Below, one piece after another: positions 1-8,405 of a stretch of DNA of 39,030 bases; position 1 is the first letter of the stretch; each line of letters starts with the position of its first letter. The DNA comes from an uncultured Oscillospiraceae bacterium. GTDB lineage: Bacteria; Bacillota; Clostridia; Oscillospirales; Ruminococcaceae. The DNA is taken from positions 1 to 39,030 of the forward strand of contig CASEAH010000001.1 of NCBI GenBank assembly GCA_949285935.1, read 5' to 3'. The translations under genes and the position numbers were made by a program. Under the pieces are notes generated by a model, which saw nothing but the letters and a program-made list of their open reading frames with translations, did no database searches and was not told the origin of the DNA.

Positions 1-65
1 GGGAAAATAGGTCTTCGCCGACACCTGCTGCAGCGGATGCAGACCATCCGCTGCGGCACACATAT

Positions 66-141
66 TCCTCCATAGCTCAGTCGGTAGAGCACGCGGCTGT
101 TAACCGCGGTGTCGTTGGTTCGAGTCCAACTGGGGGAGCCA
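66..141 (+). tRNA. tRNA-Asn (GTT)
   Basis: A full 76-nt cloverleaf ends in an encoded CCA. The seven-base acceptor arms at 66-72 and 131-137 pair, with one T-G wobble. The anticodon stem 92-96/104-108 encloses a seven-base loop with anticodon GTT at 99-101, which reads AAC/AAT. The T arm contains the usual GGTTCGAGTCC. A terminator follows directly, so it is the last gene of its transcript. Confidence 0.97.
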
Positions 142-147
142 GAAAAA

Positions 148-180
148 CAGCCTTAAGTAAATCACTTAAGGCTGTTTTTT
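148..180 (+). terminator. Intrinsic terminator of the tRNA-Asn transcript
   Basis: An 11-bp perfect stem (148-158 with 164-174) with a five-base loop is followed by six T residues at 175-180. It lies seven bases after the tRNA CCA. Confidence 0.9.
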
Positions 181-544
181 ATTTGCTCACAAAAGTATAA
201 GTGTTTTTCTGCAAGAAGGAGGAAGCAGAATGTTTTTTGCCCACAAAAAACAATAAGGCAGGCTAATAGCTGCCTTTGCAGGAAGCCCTCTTTGCAAAAG
301 CCTTGGAGATATTTGTCTGGGCTTAGAGTAAAAAGATTTTTATCGATCATTTCATTCCTGCTCAATTTGATAAAATGGTTGGATGGCAATTGACTTTTGA
401 TACCAGCTGAGATTTGTTTTTTCAGAAAGTTGACCTTAAAACATCCTCCCTGTTTTTAAAAAAGATGGGACATGCAAGAATTAAAAAACAGCTTGTGGAT
501 TAACACTAAAAGACCGTAAAAACAAAGTAAAAGTGTGGAGAAAA
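181..544. other. Noncoding gap between tRNA-Asn and the xpt promoter
   Basis: No convincing gene is seen. A tiny eight-codon ORF at 230 has a good ribosome binding site and is followed by a small hairpin at about 258-279, but nothing supports a product. A 75-codon minus-strand ORF (162-389) overlaps the terminator and has no recognisable content. Confidence 0.5.
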
Positions 545-557
545 TTGTCAATTGTAT

Positions 558-587
558 TTGCCGGCAGGATATGGTACCTTATATATA
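558..587 (+). promoter_or_regulatory. Candidate promoter of xpt and the nucleoside transporter block
   Basis: TTGCCG (558-563) and TATATA (582-587) are 18 bp apart. An alternative pair is TTGTCA (545-550) and TATGGT (570-575) with a longer 19-bp spacer. Transcription from the first would start near 594, just ahead of the hairpin at 602-632. I could not fit a purine riboswitch aptamer here: GATATGG occurs at 568-574 but its flanks do not pair. Confidence 0.5.
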
Positions 588-601
588 CATAATTACCGTT
601 G

Positions 602-640
602 GTAGCGCCGCTTATCTGATAGGCGGCACTACTCTTTTTC
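602..640 (+). terminator. Attenuator-like hairpin in the xpt leader
   Basis: GTAG (602-605) pairs with CTAC (629-632), and the seven-base arms 607-613 and 621-627 pair with one G-T wobble and a seven-base loop. CTTTTT follows at 634-639. The structure lies 42 bases ahead of the xpt start, where an intrinsic terminator would act as an attenuator. The sensing mechanism is not visible. Confidence 0.6.
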
Positions 641-681
641 ACTGATGTGTTGGATGTGTTTTAGGAAACGGAGGGTGTCCC

Positions 682-1260
682 ATGAAGCTGTTGCAGGAAC
701 GTATTCAGAAGGACGGCGTGGTCAAGGCGGGGAACATTCTGAAGGTGGACAGTTTTTTGAATCATCAGATGGATATTGCCCTGTATCAGGAGATCGGCAG
801 GGAATTCTATAAGCTTTTTAAAGACTGTGGTGTAACCAAGATCCTTACCATAGAAGCGTCTGGTATTGGGATCGCTTGTGTTACGGCGCAGTTTTTTGCT
901 GTACCTGCCATTTTTGCCAAAAAATCCAAAACCAAAAATATTGACGGGGAGATTTTTACCTCTACCGTAGAATCCTATACCCATGGTACCAGCTATGAAA
1001 TCATGGTGTCCAAGAAGTTTTTGACTCCCGAGGATACCGTCCTGATTATTGACGACTTTTTGGCCAAGGGCAACGCACTTTTGGGCCTCATCGACGTGGT
1101 GAACCAGGCGGGAGCCCGGTTGGCAGGCTGTGGAATCGTCATTGAAAAGGGCTTTCAGGAAGGCGGAAAAATGCTGCGGGAACAGGGGATTCGGGTGGAG
1201 TCTCTGGCTATTGTGGATGAAATGAGCGAGACGAAAGGAATTCGTTTTCGGGAACCGTAA
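682..1260 (+). CDS. xpt: Xanthine phosphoribosyltransferase
   Basis: This cytosolic purine salvage enzyme joins xanthine to PRPP to give XMP and pyrophosphate. The 192-residue protein is close to the 194 residues of Bacillus subtilis Xpt. It keeps the N-terminal VDSFLNHQ segment (residues 22-29), the TIEASGIG segment (57-64) and the PRPP-binding loop VLIIDDFLAKGNA (120-132). The ATG at 682 follows GGAGGG at 670-675. An attenuator-like hairpin sits 42 bases upstream, so expression is probably controlled by transcription termination. The next gene, 114 bases downstream, starts a BMP-family nucleoside/purine ABC transporter, which fits joint uptake and salvage. The assignment to Xpt rather than another phosphoribosyltransferase rests on full-length similarity recalled from the family. 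Confidence 0.93.
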   Translation: MKLLQERIQKDGVVKAGNILKVDSFLNHQMDIALYQEIGREFYKLFKDCGVTKILTIEASGIGIACVTAQFFAVPAIFAKKSKTKNIDGEIFTSTVESYTHGTSYEIMVSKKFLTPEDTVLIIDDFLAKGNALLGLIDVVNQAGARLAGCGIVIEKGFQEGGKMLREQGIRVESLAIVDEMSETKGIRFREP

Positions 1261-1374
1261 CGGAAGAACCGAAAAACTCCGTCGGCATGGTCCGGCGTTT
1301 TAGATAGATGGCAAATACTCCCCTTGAAAAACAGAAGGAAAAGAAGAAATGCAAATTTTAGGAGGTAACTTCTG

Positions 1375-2520
1375 ATGCAGAAGAAAATTTTTGCTGTTCT
1401 GATGGCAGCCGCAATGTTGCTGACTCTGGCTGCCTGCGGCGGCACGGATGCTTCCAGCTCCACCCCTGAAGGCAACTCTGAGTCCTCTTCCCAGGCTTCT
1501 GCCGGCATCCCCGCCGACCAGATCAAGGCTGCCTGGCTGTACGTCGGCCCCACCGGCGATGAAGGCTATTCCTATATGCACGATCAGGCCCGGCAGAAGG
1601 TAGCCGCCGAGCTGGGTATCGAAACTGTCTTTGTGGAAAACGTTCCTGAGGACGCCGACTGTGAAAAGACCGTCCGCGACCTGATCGACCAGGGCTGCAA
1701 CGTGATCTATGCCACCAGCTTTGGTCATGGCGAGTGGGCTTACAACGTAGCCAAGGATCACCCCGAGGTATACTTCGGCCATGCCACTGGCTACCTCACC
1801 GCTGATAACTTTACCACCTACATGGGCCGTGTCTATGAGCCCCGGTACCTGTCCGGTATTGTAGCCGGTATGCAGACCGAGACCAACAAGATCGGCTATG
1901 TGGCTGCCATGCCCATTGCGGAGGTTTACCGCGGCTTTGCGGCCTTCTGCCTGGGTGTCAAGTCTGTCAATCCCGAAGCCAAGGTGGAGATCCTGTGGAC
2001 CAACGCTTGGTACGATCCTGCCAACGAGAAGAGCGCGGCTCAGCAGCTGATCAACAACGGCTGCGACGTGATTGCCCAGCACTGCGATACCACTGGCCCC
2101 CAGACTGCGGCTCAGGATGCCGGCGTCTGGTGCATCGGCTACAATGCCTCCACCCCCGACGCGGCTCCCGACGCTTACCTCACTGCCCCCCTCTTCCATT
2201 GGGATGCTTACTACAAGGCTGACCTGGAGTCCATCATGGCCGGTACCCGGGAACCTGCTCAGCGGTTCTGGGGCGGCATGACCACCGGCATGGTGTCTCT
2301 GGATACCCTCACCGATAACTGCAAGGAGGGTATTGCTGAGGCCGTGGCCGAGGCCCAGGCTAAGATCGAGAGCGGCGGGCTCTTTGTTTTCACCGGTCCC
2401 ATCGTGGATAATCAGGGCAATACCATTGTGGCGGAAGGAGAAAAAATTGCCGACGCCGATCTGGAAAATGCCGATTACATGAAATTCTACATCGACAACG
2501 TCACCACCCCTATTGCCTGA
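1375..2520 (+). CDS. BMP-family ABC transporter substrate-binding lipoprotein
   Basis: This is a membrane-anchored extracellular binding protein of the BMP (BmpA/TmpC/PnrA) family, whose characterised members bind purine nucleosides. The first 20 residues form a lipoprotein signal with lipobox LAAC and the modified cysteine at position 21, followed by a Ser/Thr-rich linker. The mature domain shows family features such as GPTGDEGYSYMHDQ near residue 59, YATSFGHG in the middle, and a DVIAQHCDTTGPQ stretch before the C-terminal lobe. Its 381 residues are usual for the family. The ATG at 1375 has AGGAGGT at 1360-1366. It heads a four-gene transporter set and is separated from the ATPase gene by a strong hairpin without a T tract. 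Which purine ligand it binds cannot be told from sequence. Confidence 0.92.
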   Translation: MQKKIFAVLMAAAMLLTLAACGGTDASSSTPEGNSESSSQASAGIPADQIKAAWLYVGPTGDEGYSYMHDQARQKVAAELGIETVFVENVPEDADCEKTVRDLIDQGCNVIYATSFGHGEWAYNVAKDHPEVYFGHATGYLTADNFTTYMGRVYEPRYLSGIVAGMQTETNKIGYVAAMPIAEVYRGFAAFCLGVKSVNPEAKVEILWTNAWYDPANEKSAAQQLINNGCDVIAQHCDTTGPQTAAQDAGVWCIGYNASTPDAAPDAYLTAPLFHWDAYYKADLESIMAGTREPAQRFWGGMTTGMVSLDTLTDNCKEGIAEAVAEAQAKIESGGLFVFTGPIVDNQGNTIVAEGEKIADADLENADYMKFYIDNVTTPIA

Positions 2521-2534
2521 TAAGAGACGGAAGT

Positions 2535-2567
2535 GTGTTGCCGGCGGGCTTTGTCCGCCGGCAACAC
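2535..2567 (+). promoter_or_regulatory. Intercistronic stem-loop after the binding-protein gene
   Basis: A perfect 13-bp GC-rich stem (2535-2547 with 2555-2567) has a seven-base loop and no T run. It lies between the binding-protein stop and the ATPase start. In many ABC operons such hairpins partly terminate or protect the 3' end of the binding-protein message, giving more binding protein than membrane subunits. That role is inferred here. Confidence 0.7.
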
Positions 2568-2607
2568 CTGATATTTGAGACATTCCCCACGGGAAAAGGA
2601 GACCCAT

Positions 2608-4131
2608 ATGAACGAAGAAGGTTTCATTCAGCTGCGGGGCATTACCAAAACCTTTGGTACGGTGGTGGCCAATAAGGACGTGAATCTGACCGTCCGCCGC
2701 GGCGAGATTCACGCCCTCCTGGGGGAGAACGGCTCCGGAAAAAGCACCCTGGTCAACGTCCTTGCGGGGATCTATGCTCAGGATGCCGGAACTCTGATGG
2801 TGGACGGCAAAGAACTGCGTCTCACCTCTCCCCGGGATGCCATCCGGGCGGGAATCGGCATGGTGCATCAGCATTTCCGGCTGGTGGAAGTGCTTACCGC
2901 CAAAGAAAATATTATTTTGGGCGAAGGCCCGGGCCTGATTCACGGCAAGGCCCTGACTGAAAAAATTTATAACATTGGAAAAAAATATGGCCTTTATATC
3001 AATCCCGACAAAAAAATTTACAATATGTCGGTGGGAGAAAAGCAGACCGTTGAAATATTGAAGGTCCTTTATCGGGGAGCCAAGATCCTGATTTTGGACG
3101 AGCCCACCGCTGTTCTGACCCCACAGGAAACGGAGGGCCTTTTCCGCATCCTGAGAAATATGAAAAAAGAAGGCTGCTCCATCATTATCATCACCCACAA
3201 GCTGGGCGAGGTGATGGAGGTGAGCGACCGGGTCACGGTGCTGCGCAAAGGGGAGAGCATTGCCACGGTCAACACCTCCGAAACAAGCCCCCGGGAGCTG
3301 ACCGATATGATGGTGGGCCGGCCCATGTCGCTGGAGATCCAGCGCCCGGCCTACGAGGGAGAGAGAAAGACTGTCCTGCGGGTTAAAAACCTGACCGCCC
3401 GGGATAAGGACGGAGTGGCCCGGCTGGATCATATGAGCTTTCATCTCCATGAAGGCGAGATTTTGGGAGTGGCCGGCATTGCGGGAAGCGGCCAGAAGGA
3501 ACTGTGCGAAATCATCGCGGGTCTGGACAAGGCAAGCGAAGGCATTGTGGAATATAATGGCGAGTCCATTTTGGGACTGTCGCCTGGCGCTATTATCAAG
3601 CGGGGAGTAAGTATGAGTTTTATCCCTGAGGATCGGCTTGGTATGGGCCTGGTGGCGGGAATGAACATTGTGGACAATGTTTTGTTGAAAACCTACCGGG
3701 CCAAACCGGGTCCCTTTGTGGATCGGAAGGAAGGCGCCGCCAAGGCAGAAGCCATCATCCGCAAATTTGAGATCAGCACGCCTTCCCCCTGGCATGCCGT
3801 CAAGAACCTTTCAGGCGGCAATATCCAGAAGGTGCTTCTGGGCCGGGAAATCGACCTGTCCCCCCGGCTGCTCATTACCGCCTACCCGGTGCGGGGCCTG
3901 GATATCGGCGCTTCCTACAACATTTATGACGTGCTTAATGAGCAGAAACGCAAAGGTGTAGCCATTCTGTTTATCGGTGAAGACCTGGATGTGCTGCTGG
4001 CCCTGTCCGACCGGCTGATGGTCATTCACAACGGAGCTGTGATGGATATTGTGGACCCCCGGACGGTAACCAAGGAGGACGTGGGTCTGCTGATGCTGGG
4101 CCATCGCCCGGGAGAGGAGGAAACAGCCTGA
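2608..4131 (+). CDS. BMP-type nucleoside ABC transporter, double ATP-binding protein
   Basis: This cytosolic subunit powers nucleoside import. It has two fused ATPase domains in 507 residues. The first has a full Walker A (GENGSGKST), an MSVGEKQ signature and Walker B LILDEPTA. The second is degenerate as in RbsA/NupO proteins: AGIAGSGQKE in place of Walker A, an intact LSGGNIQKVLLGREI signature, and LLITAYPVRGLDIG where Walker B would be, lacking the catalytic acidic pair. I chose the ATG at 2608 because AGGAGA at 2597-2602 precedes it; an upstream in-frame TTG at 2575 overlaps the hairpin region and has no binding site. The stop overlaps the next start by one base (TGATG), indicating translational coupling. 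Confidence 0.93.
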   Translation: MNEEGFIQLRGITKTFGTVVANKDVNLTVRRGEIHALLGENGSGKSTLVNVLAGIYAQDAGTLMVDGKELRLTSPRDAIRAGIGMVHQHFRLVEVLTAKENIILGEGPGLIHGKALTEKIYNIGKKYGLYINPDKKIYNMSVGEKQTVEILKVLYRGAKILILDEPTAVLTPQETEGLFRILRNMKKEGCSIIIITHKLGEVMEVSDRVTVLRKGESIATVNTSETSPRELTDMMVGRPMSLEIQRPAYEGERKTVLRVKNLTARDKDGVARLDHMSFHLHEGEILGVAGIAGSGQKELCEIIAGLDKASEGIVEYNGESILGLSPGAIIKRGVSMSFIPEDRLGMGLVAGMNIVDNVLLKTYRAKPGPFVDRKEGAAKAEAIIRKFEISTPSPWHAVKNLSGGNIQKVLLGREIDLSPRLLITAYPVRGLDIGASYNIYDVLNEQKRKGVAILFIGEDLDVLLALSDRLMVIHNGAVMDIVDPRTVTKEDVGLLMLGHRPGEEETA

Positions 4132-5213
4132 TGACGGTGAACATTGTTAAGAAACCGGATCTTTCACCCCGGCAGCAGGCCCTGTTCCGGGTGGGCGCAG
4201 TCCTGATGGCCCTGGTCTGCACCGGAGTCATTATGGCGCTGTTGGGCTATAATCCCTTTGTGGTCTTTTACAAGATGCTGGAAGGGTCCACCATGACCCT
4301 CTACCGCTTCCAGGAAACCATCAATAAGGCCATTCCCCTGGTGACCCTCTCCCTGGGCAGCGCAGTGGCCTTCAAAATGAAATTCTGGAATATCGGCGCA
4401 GAAGGCCAGTTTTATCTGGGCGCCCTGGGGGCGGCCTGGCTGGTCTTTAATCTGCCTGCTCTCCCCGCTCCCGTGATGCTGCCTGTGATGATGGCGGGGG
4501 GAATGCTGATGGGCGGCCTGTGGGCCCTGATCCCGGCGGTGCTGAAAAGCCGCTTCGGTACCAGTGAGACCCTGGTGACCCTGATGCTCAACTATATTGC
4601 CATCAAGTTTGTCACCTACCTGCAATACGGCCCCTGGAAGGACCCCAAGGCCAGCGGCTTCCCCAAAATGCCTAAATTCGGCGACTACGCGGTGCTGCCC
4701 AAGGTGTTTGGGGTACATATGGGATGGATCATCGCCCTGGCGGCGGCGGTTCTGGTATGGCTGCTGTTCCGGCGCTCCAAGCTGGGGTACGAAATCGCCG
4801 TTCTGGGAGAGAGCGTCTCCACCGCCCGGTATGCCGGAATGAGCCCCACCCGCATCACCCTGACAGCGGTGCTTCTTTCCGGAGGCCTTTGCGGTCTGGC
4901 AGGTATGATGCAGGCCTCCGCCATTGAGCGGTCCCTGTCCGCCACCCTTTCAGGCGGGCTGGGCTTTACCGCCGTCATCACCGCCTGGCTGGCCCGGCTC
5001 AATCCTCCCGCCATTGTGGCGGTCAGCTTCTTCTTTGCCATGCTTCTCCAGGGCGGCTCCTATCTCCAGACCGCCATGCAGATCCCCTCGGCCATGGCGG
5101 ACATTATTCAGGGTATTATTCTGTTTTTTGTTCTGGGCAGTGAGTTCTTTGTCCGGTATAAGGTCCATTTTGTCCGTCAGGCCAAACCGGCAGGAAAGGA
5201 GGCAGGGGCATGA
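4131..5213 (+). CDS. Nucleoside ABC transporter permease, first subunit (NupP-like)
   Basis: This 360-residue integral membrane subunit belongs to the BPD_transp_2 family, which includes the ribose/branched-chain amino acid and BMP-type nucleoside permeases. About nine or ten hydrophobic segments are visible, beginning at residue 22. The conserved cytoplasmic signature FWNIGAEGQ lies near residue 84, and a second conserved ARYAGMSPTRI segment near residue 230 is the likely ATPase-coupling helix. The start overlaps the ATPase stop by one base and the stop overlaps the next permease start by four (ATGA), so the three genes are translated as a coupled set. It should pair with the following permease as a heterodimer. 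Confidence 0.92.
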   Translation: MTVNIVKKPDLSPRQQALFRVGAVLMALVCTGVIMALLGYNPFVVFYKMLEGSTMTLYRFQETINKAIPLVTLSLGSAVAFKMKFWNIGAEGQFYLGALGAAWLVFNLPALPAPVMLPVMMAGGMLMGGLWALIPAVLKSRFGTSETLVTLMLNYIAIKFVTYLQYGPWKDPKASGFPKMPKFGDYAVLPKVFGVHMGWIIALAAAVLVWLLFRRSKLGYEIAVLGESVSTARYAGMSPTRITLTAVLLSGGLCGLAGMMQASAIERSLSATLSGGLGFTAVITAWLARLNPPAIVAVSFFFAMLLQGGSYLQTAMQIPSAMADIIQGIILFFVLGSEFFVRYKVHFVRQAKPAGKEAGA

Positions 5214-6178
5214 ACAGCTTTATTCCCTCTCTGGAGCTTTATCTCCAGACCACCGCCCAGATGGGCACTCCCATCCTTTTTGGTACCCTGGGCGGGATCC
5301 TGTGTGAAAAAGTGGGCCACCTGAACCTGGGAGTGGAAGGCATGATGCTCATGGGAGCCGTGGCCGGATACATGACAGGCCTTTCCTCCGGGAATCCGCT
5401 GCTGGCGTTGCTGGCCGCCGGTTTTTCGGGAGCCTTTGGCGCGCTGCTGTATGCCATTGTAACAGTCACCCTTCAGGGCAACCAGACCGTTACCGGTTTG
5501 GTGCTGACCACCTTCGGCACCGGCCTGTCCTCGTTTTTGGGCAAGAGCATGGTGGGGGTCAGCCTGCCTGCCTCCATCCAGGAGGCTTTTTCGGTGCGGA
5601 CCATTCCGGTGCTGGCCGATATTCCCATCGTCGGGAAAATGCTGTTTCAACAGAGCCCTTACGTGACGGTGGCGCTGCTGCTGGCGGTTCTGCTGTGGCT
5701 GTATATGAACAAGACCACCATGGGACTGAATATGCGGGCGGTGGGGGAGAACCCCGGCGCCGCCGATGCTTCCGGCATCAACGTAACCGGCTGCAAATAT
5801 CTGCACATCCTGGCCGGAGGCTTTTTATGCGGCCTGGGCGGGGCCTATCTGTCCCTGGTTTTCGTTCCCCGGTGGCAGGATGAGATCACTGCGGGGATCG
5901 GGTGGATTGCGGTGGCGCTGGTGATCTTCTCCACCTGGAATCCCCTCAAAGCTATTTTTGGCGCCTACTTTTTCGGCGCGCTCCGGGGCCTTTCCTTTGT
6001 GGTACAGAACCTGGATATGAGCCTTTTCGGCCGGAAAGTAGTGATTGCGTCCCAGTTTTTGGATATGCTGCCCTACTTTTTTACCATTGTGGTGCTGGTC
6101 TTTATCACCATGGGCAAGAAGGCCGAGAACCAGGCCCCCAAGGCGCTGGGAAATGCCTATTTCCGGGAGGAACGGTAG
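5210..6178 (+). CDS. Nucleoside ABC transporter permease, second subunit (NupQ-like)
   Basis: This 322-residue membrane subunit, the partner of the preceding permease, has about eight to ten hydrophobic stretches. The family signature is seen as NLGVEGMMLMG near residue 36 and the coupling segment as NPGAADASGINV near residue 181. The ATG at 5210 sits inside the end of the previous gene, with AAAGGAGG just upstream. It ends the operon and is followed by a perfect 16-bp terminator shared with the convergent regulator gene. Together with xpt the set would import purine nucleosides or bases and feed salvage. Confidence 0.92.
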   Translation: MNSFIPSLELYLQTTAQMGTPILFGTLGGILCEKVGHLNLGVEGMMLMGAVAGYMTGLSSGNPLLALLAAGFSGAFGALLYAIVTVTLQGNQTVTGLVLTTFGTGLSSFLGKSMVGVSLPASIQEAFSVRTIPVLADIPIVGKMLFQQSPYVTVALLLAVLLWLYMNKTTMGLNMRAVGENPGAADASGINVTGCKYLHILAGGFLCGLGGAYLSLVFVPRWQDEITAGIGWIAVALVIFSTWNPLKAIFGAYFFGALRGLSFVVQNLDMSLFGRKVVIASQFLDMLPYFFTIVVLVFITMGKKAENQAPKALGNAYFREER

Positions 6179-6277
6179 CCATACCCTGCGCTCCTTCGGC
6201 TTCATCCTGTGTTGCGGCGCTGTCTGCAACATAGCAGTGCCATCCACTGGATGGGCCGGCTGATAAAAATCATCTCA

Positions 6278-6312
6278 AAAGGGCCCGGACGTCACAGACG
6301 TCCGGGCCCTTT
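6278..6312. terminator. Bidirectional terminator between convergent genes
   Basis: A perfect 16-bp stem (6278-6293 with 6297-6312) with an ACA loop is flanked by A and T runs. Read on plus it ends the transporter operon; read on minus it ends the PAS/HTH regulator transcript. Confidence 0.85.
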
Positions 6313-6347
6313 GTGCAGATTCCCGACAGCTTCCCATCGGGGTGCGC

Positions 6348-7022
6348 TTATTTACCGTTCTTGTTCAGTTTGCTCAGATAGCGGTAGATGCTGGCTTCAG
6401 AGGAACAAAGTTGCTCCGCCACCTCGCTGACTGCCCCTTTAAGGAGGAAGACTCCCTTTTGGTTCAGGGCATCCACGATTTCCAGCTTTTCTTCCTGGGT
6501 GAGCCGTTCCTTGGGGATGGAGGGATCGTCCAGAACCGTGCGCAGGGTGGAGGAAACCAGGTCAGAGATGGAATTGGAAAAGGTCTCGATATTATCCTGC
6601 AGGGATGCAGGAGAAAAATCGGGACAGAAGGTTTCAGCAGGATCCAGACGGAACAATCGGGCCAGATCATCCAGAAGATCCCGGCATTTACTGGTATCGT
6701 GGTTGATGCACAGCATGCCGATGAGGGCGCCGGTCTCGTCCTTGATAAACATGGTGGAAGAGCGAATGGCAGAATTTTTTTCCGACACGCCCCGGTATCC
6801 TACCTGATAATCGGATTCCTCATAGACCTTGTCCTTGACAAAACGAAGGGCCAGGTCGGTGAGAGGCGCGCCTACGGTGCGTCCGCTGATATGGCCGTTG
6901 ACAATGGCGGCAACAGATTGCCGGGAAGAAGAAAGATCGTGGAGGGTGATTTCATATTCCGGCCCCAGGACTTCGCCCAGAAACCGTGCCAGGATCATAT
7001 ACTGCTGAAGAATGGGATGCAA
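6348..7022 (-). CDS. YheO-like PAS domain / DauR-type HTH transcriptional regulator
   Basis: This is a probable DNA-binding regulator with an N-terminal YheO-like PAS sensor (about residues 5-115, with YEITLHDL and VNGHISGRTVG) and a C-terminal helix-turn-helix (about 180-220, ending SSEASIYRYLSKL). Relatives include DauR, which controls D-arginine use. I chose the TTG start at 7022 because AAAGGAGG lies eight bases upstream on the minus strand; longer in-frame extensions to 7232 run into the ridA promoter and have no homologous look. That gives 224 residues, usual for the family. It is divergent from ridA, so it may control that gene; the ligand is unknown. Confidence 0.82.
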   Translation of the reverse strand: MHPILQQYMILARFLGEVLGPEYEITLHDLSSSRQSVAAIVNGHISGRTVGAPLTDLALRFVKDKVYEESDYQVGYRGVSEKNSAIRSSTMFIKDETGALIGMLCINHDTSKCRDLLDDLARLFRLDPAETFCPDFSPASLQDNIETFSNSISDLVSSTLRTVLDDPSIPKERLTQEEKLEIVDALNQKGVFLLKGAVSEVAEQLCSSEASIYRYLSKLNKNGK

Positions 7023-7151
7023 AAGCTCCGCCTCCTTTGGCCCGTTCATGGGCCTGTTGTTTTGAGGAACAAAAGCGCCCCGTGCCGCAACAAAAGAGGG
7101 TTCAGGGGCGGCAAAGCCAAAACAAATAATTTTTTTATCGCAATAATAATC

Positions 7152-7181
7152 TTGACTTATCATGGGGAAAAAGCATATCAT
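7152..7181 (+). promoter_or_regulatory. Promoter of ridA
   Basis: TTGACT (7152-7157) and TATCAT (7176-7181) are 18 bp apart, about 69 bases before the ridA start. It lies in the divergent region shared with the PAS/HTH regulator, a natural place for that regulator to bind. Confidence 0.7.
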
Positions 7182-7249
7182 GGAAGGGGAACGCTGCAGC
7201 CGTGAGGCGTTTGCAGCCCCAAGGAACAACATGAAAAGGAGAGTTTCTC

Positions 7250-7633
7250 ATGAAAAAAGCCATTGCCACTTCCAAAGCTCCCGCAGCCATCGGGCCTTAT
7301 TCCCAGGGCATTGCGGCCCAGGGGGAAATGATTTTTGTTTCGGGTCAGCTTCCGGTAGACCCTGCTACCGGTGACTTTGCTTCCCAGGATATCCAGGGGC
7401 AGACCAAGTGCTCCCTGGAGAACCTTAAGGCGATTCTGGAGGAAGCCGGCTGCACCATGGCAGATGTGGTCAAGACCACGGTATTTCTCAGCGATATTGC
7501 CAATTTTGGAGAGATGAACCGCATCTACGGCGAATACTTCCAGGAGCCTTTCCCGGCCCGCGCTGCTTTCCAGGTAGCGGCTCTGCCCAAGGGCGCGCTG
7601 GTGGAAATTGAGGCTGTGGCCTGCCGCAAGTAA
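7250..7633 (+). CDS. ridA: RidA family enamine/imine deaminase
   Basis: RidA hydrolyses reactive 2-aminoacrylate and related enamines made by PLP-dependent serine, threonine and cysteine lyases, releasing ammonia and the 2-keto acid. The 127-residue protein has the family start KAPAAIGPYSQ, the GQLPVDPATG segment (residues 32-41) and the catalytic-pocket arginine in FPARAAFQV (Arg104), with the C-terminal VEIEAVA strand. The ATG at 7250 follows AAAGGAGA. The setting fits the role: a cysteine desulfidase-family gene lies about 0.9 kb downstream and a D-cysteine desulfhydrase-type gene lies at 29.8 kb, both of which can make 2-aminoacrylate. It faces the gntR-type gene convergently. Confidence 0.95.
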   Translation: MKKAIATSKAPAAIGPYSQGIAAQGEMIFVSGQLPVDPATGDFASQDIQGQTKCSLENLKAILEEAGCTMADVVKTTVFLSDIANFGEMNRIYGEYFQEPFPARAAFQVAALPKGALVEIEAVACRK

Positions 7634-7654
7634 TTTGCCGGAAGGTCCGGGAAA

Positions 7655-8287
7655 TCAGGGACCCTTTACCTCCCCAAAGTCGTTGAGATCGTCCTCCAGA
7701 GCCTGGGTGGCCCGGTCGATATCACCGGCCTCCAGGAAATCCAGGACCTTCTGATGATTGCGGGTGTCCAGCGGAGGAGAGGTGGCGTCCCACCGGTCCC
7801 AGTAAAACTGGGCATAGGCCCGGCGAAGCACCGCCATAGCCCGCTGCAGCTGGGTATAGGCGTACTGGTTTTGGGAGCAGATCATCAGCTGAAGATGAAA
7901 AGCGGTGATCTGCTCCCAATGCTCCCACATATTGCGGGATCCGCTGCAGTCCCGATCCAAAGCTCTCAAACGCTCCATTTGCCGGGGCGTTATTTTTTTA
8001 TAGCAGCTGCGGAGAATCCCGCATTCCAGCACCCGGCGAAAATCCTGGATCTGCTCCACATCTTCCATGGTCAGGCGGATGACCTCATACCCGCACCGGG
8101 GGATGCTGCGCAGGACCCGGTCGTTGCAAAGACTGAGAAGAGCCTCACGAACCGGCGATTTGCTGCATCCGTACTTGGCCACCAGTTCTTTCTCTGTCAG
8201 GATCTGGTTGGGACGGAATTCATAATTCAGGACCCCTTCCAGCACAGAATCATAAATACTGTCCTTGAGGCTGCGGTCACGGGACAT
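7655..8287 (-). CDS. GntR family regulator, FCD domain
   Basis: This is a probable repressor with an N-terminal winged helix (about residues 8-75; LTEKELVAKYGCSKSPVREAL is the recognition region) and an all-helical FCD ligand domain behind it. Its 210 residues are normal for the FadR/FCD subgroup. I used the ATG at 8287, preceded by AAAGGAGGGG on the minus strand; the longer ORF up to 8365 runs through the binding site. It is divergent from the cysteine desulfidase-family gene, and an inverted repeat overlaps the -35 box of that gene, so local control by this protein is likely. The effector cannot be read from sequence; cysteine or a related acid is a guess from context. Confidence 0.9.
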   Translation of the reverse strand: MSRDRSLKDSIYDSVLEGVLNYEFRPNQILTEKELVAKYGCSKSPVREALLSLCNDRVLRSIPRCGYEVIRLTMEDVEQIQDFRRVLECGILRSCYKKITPRQMERLRALDRDCSGSRNMWEHWEQITAFHLQLMICSQNQYAYTQLQRAMAVLRRAYAQFYWDRWDATSPPLDTRNHQKVLDFLEAGDIDRATQALEDDLNDFGEVKGP

Positions 8288-8405
8288 GGCAGGCTCCCCC
8301 TCCTTTGGCAAGATGTTCCAAGAGCTTTCTGCGGCTTCGCTCCGGAAGCCGAAAAGCAGCGGCAATTTGTGTAGATTATACCAAAAAAAACGCCGGTTGT
8401 AAATG

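Noticed and set aside
230-279. Eight-codon leader peptide with a good ribosome binding site and a hairpin
   Set aside because: There is no downstream gene within 400 bases that it could control and no meaningful codon run.
545-600. Guanine/purine riboswitch before xpt
   Set aside because: GATATGG is present but P1, P2 and P3 partners and the conserved junction bases cannot be fitted; not called.
1300-3795. 831-codon minus-strand ORF
   Set aside because: It is antisense to the binding-protein and ATPase genes, whose motifs are clear; it is an artefact of GC-rich third positions.
7022-7232. Longer N terminus for the YheO-like regulator
   Set aside because: The extra residues overlap the ridA promoter and are not family-like; the TTG at 7022 has a strong AAAGGAGG site.
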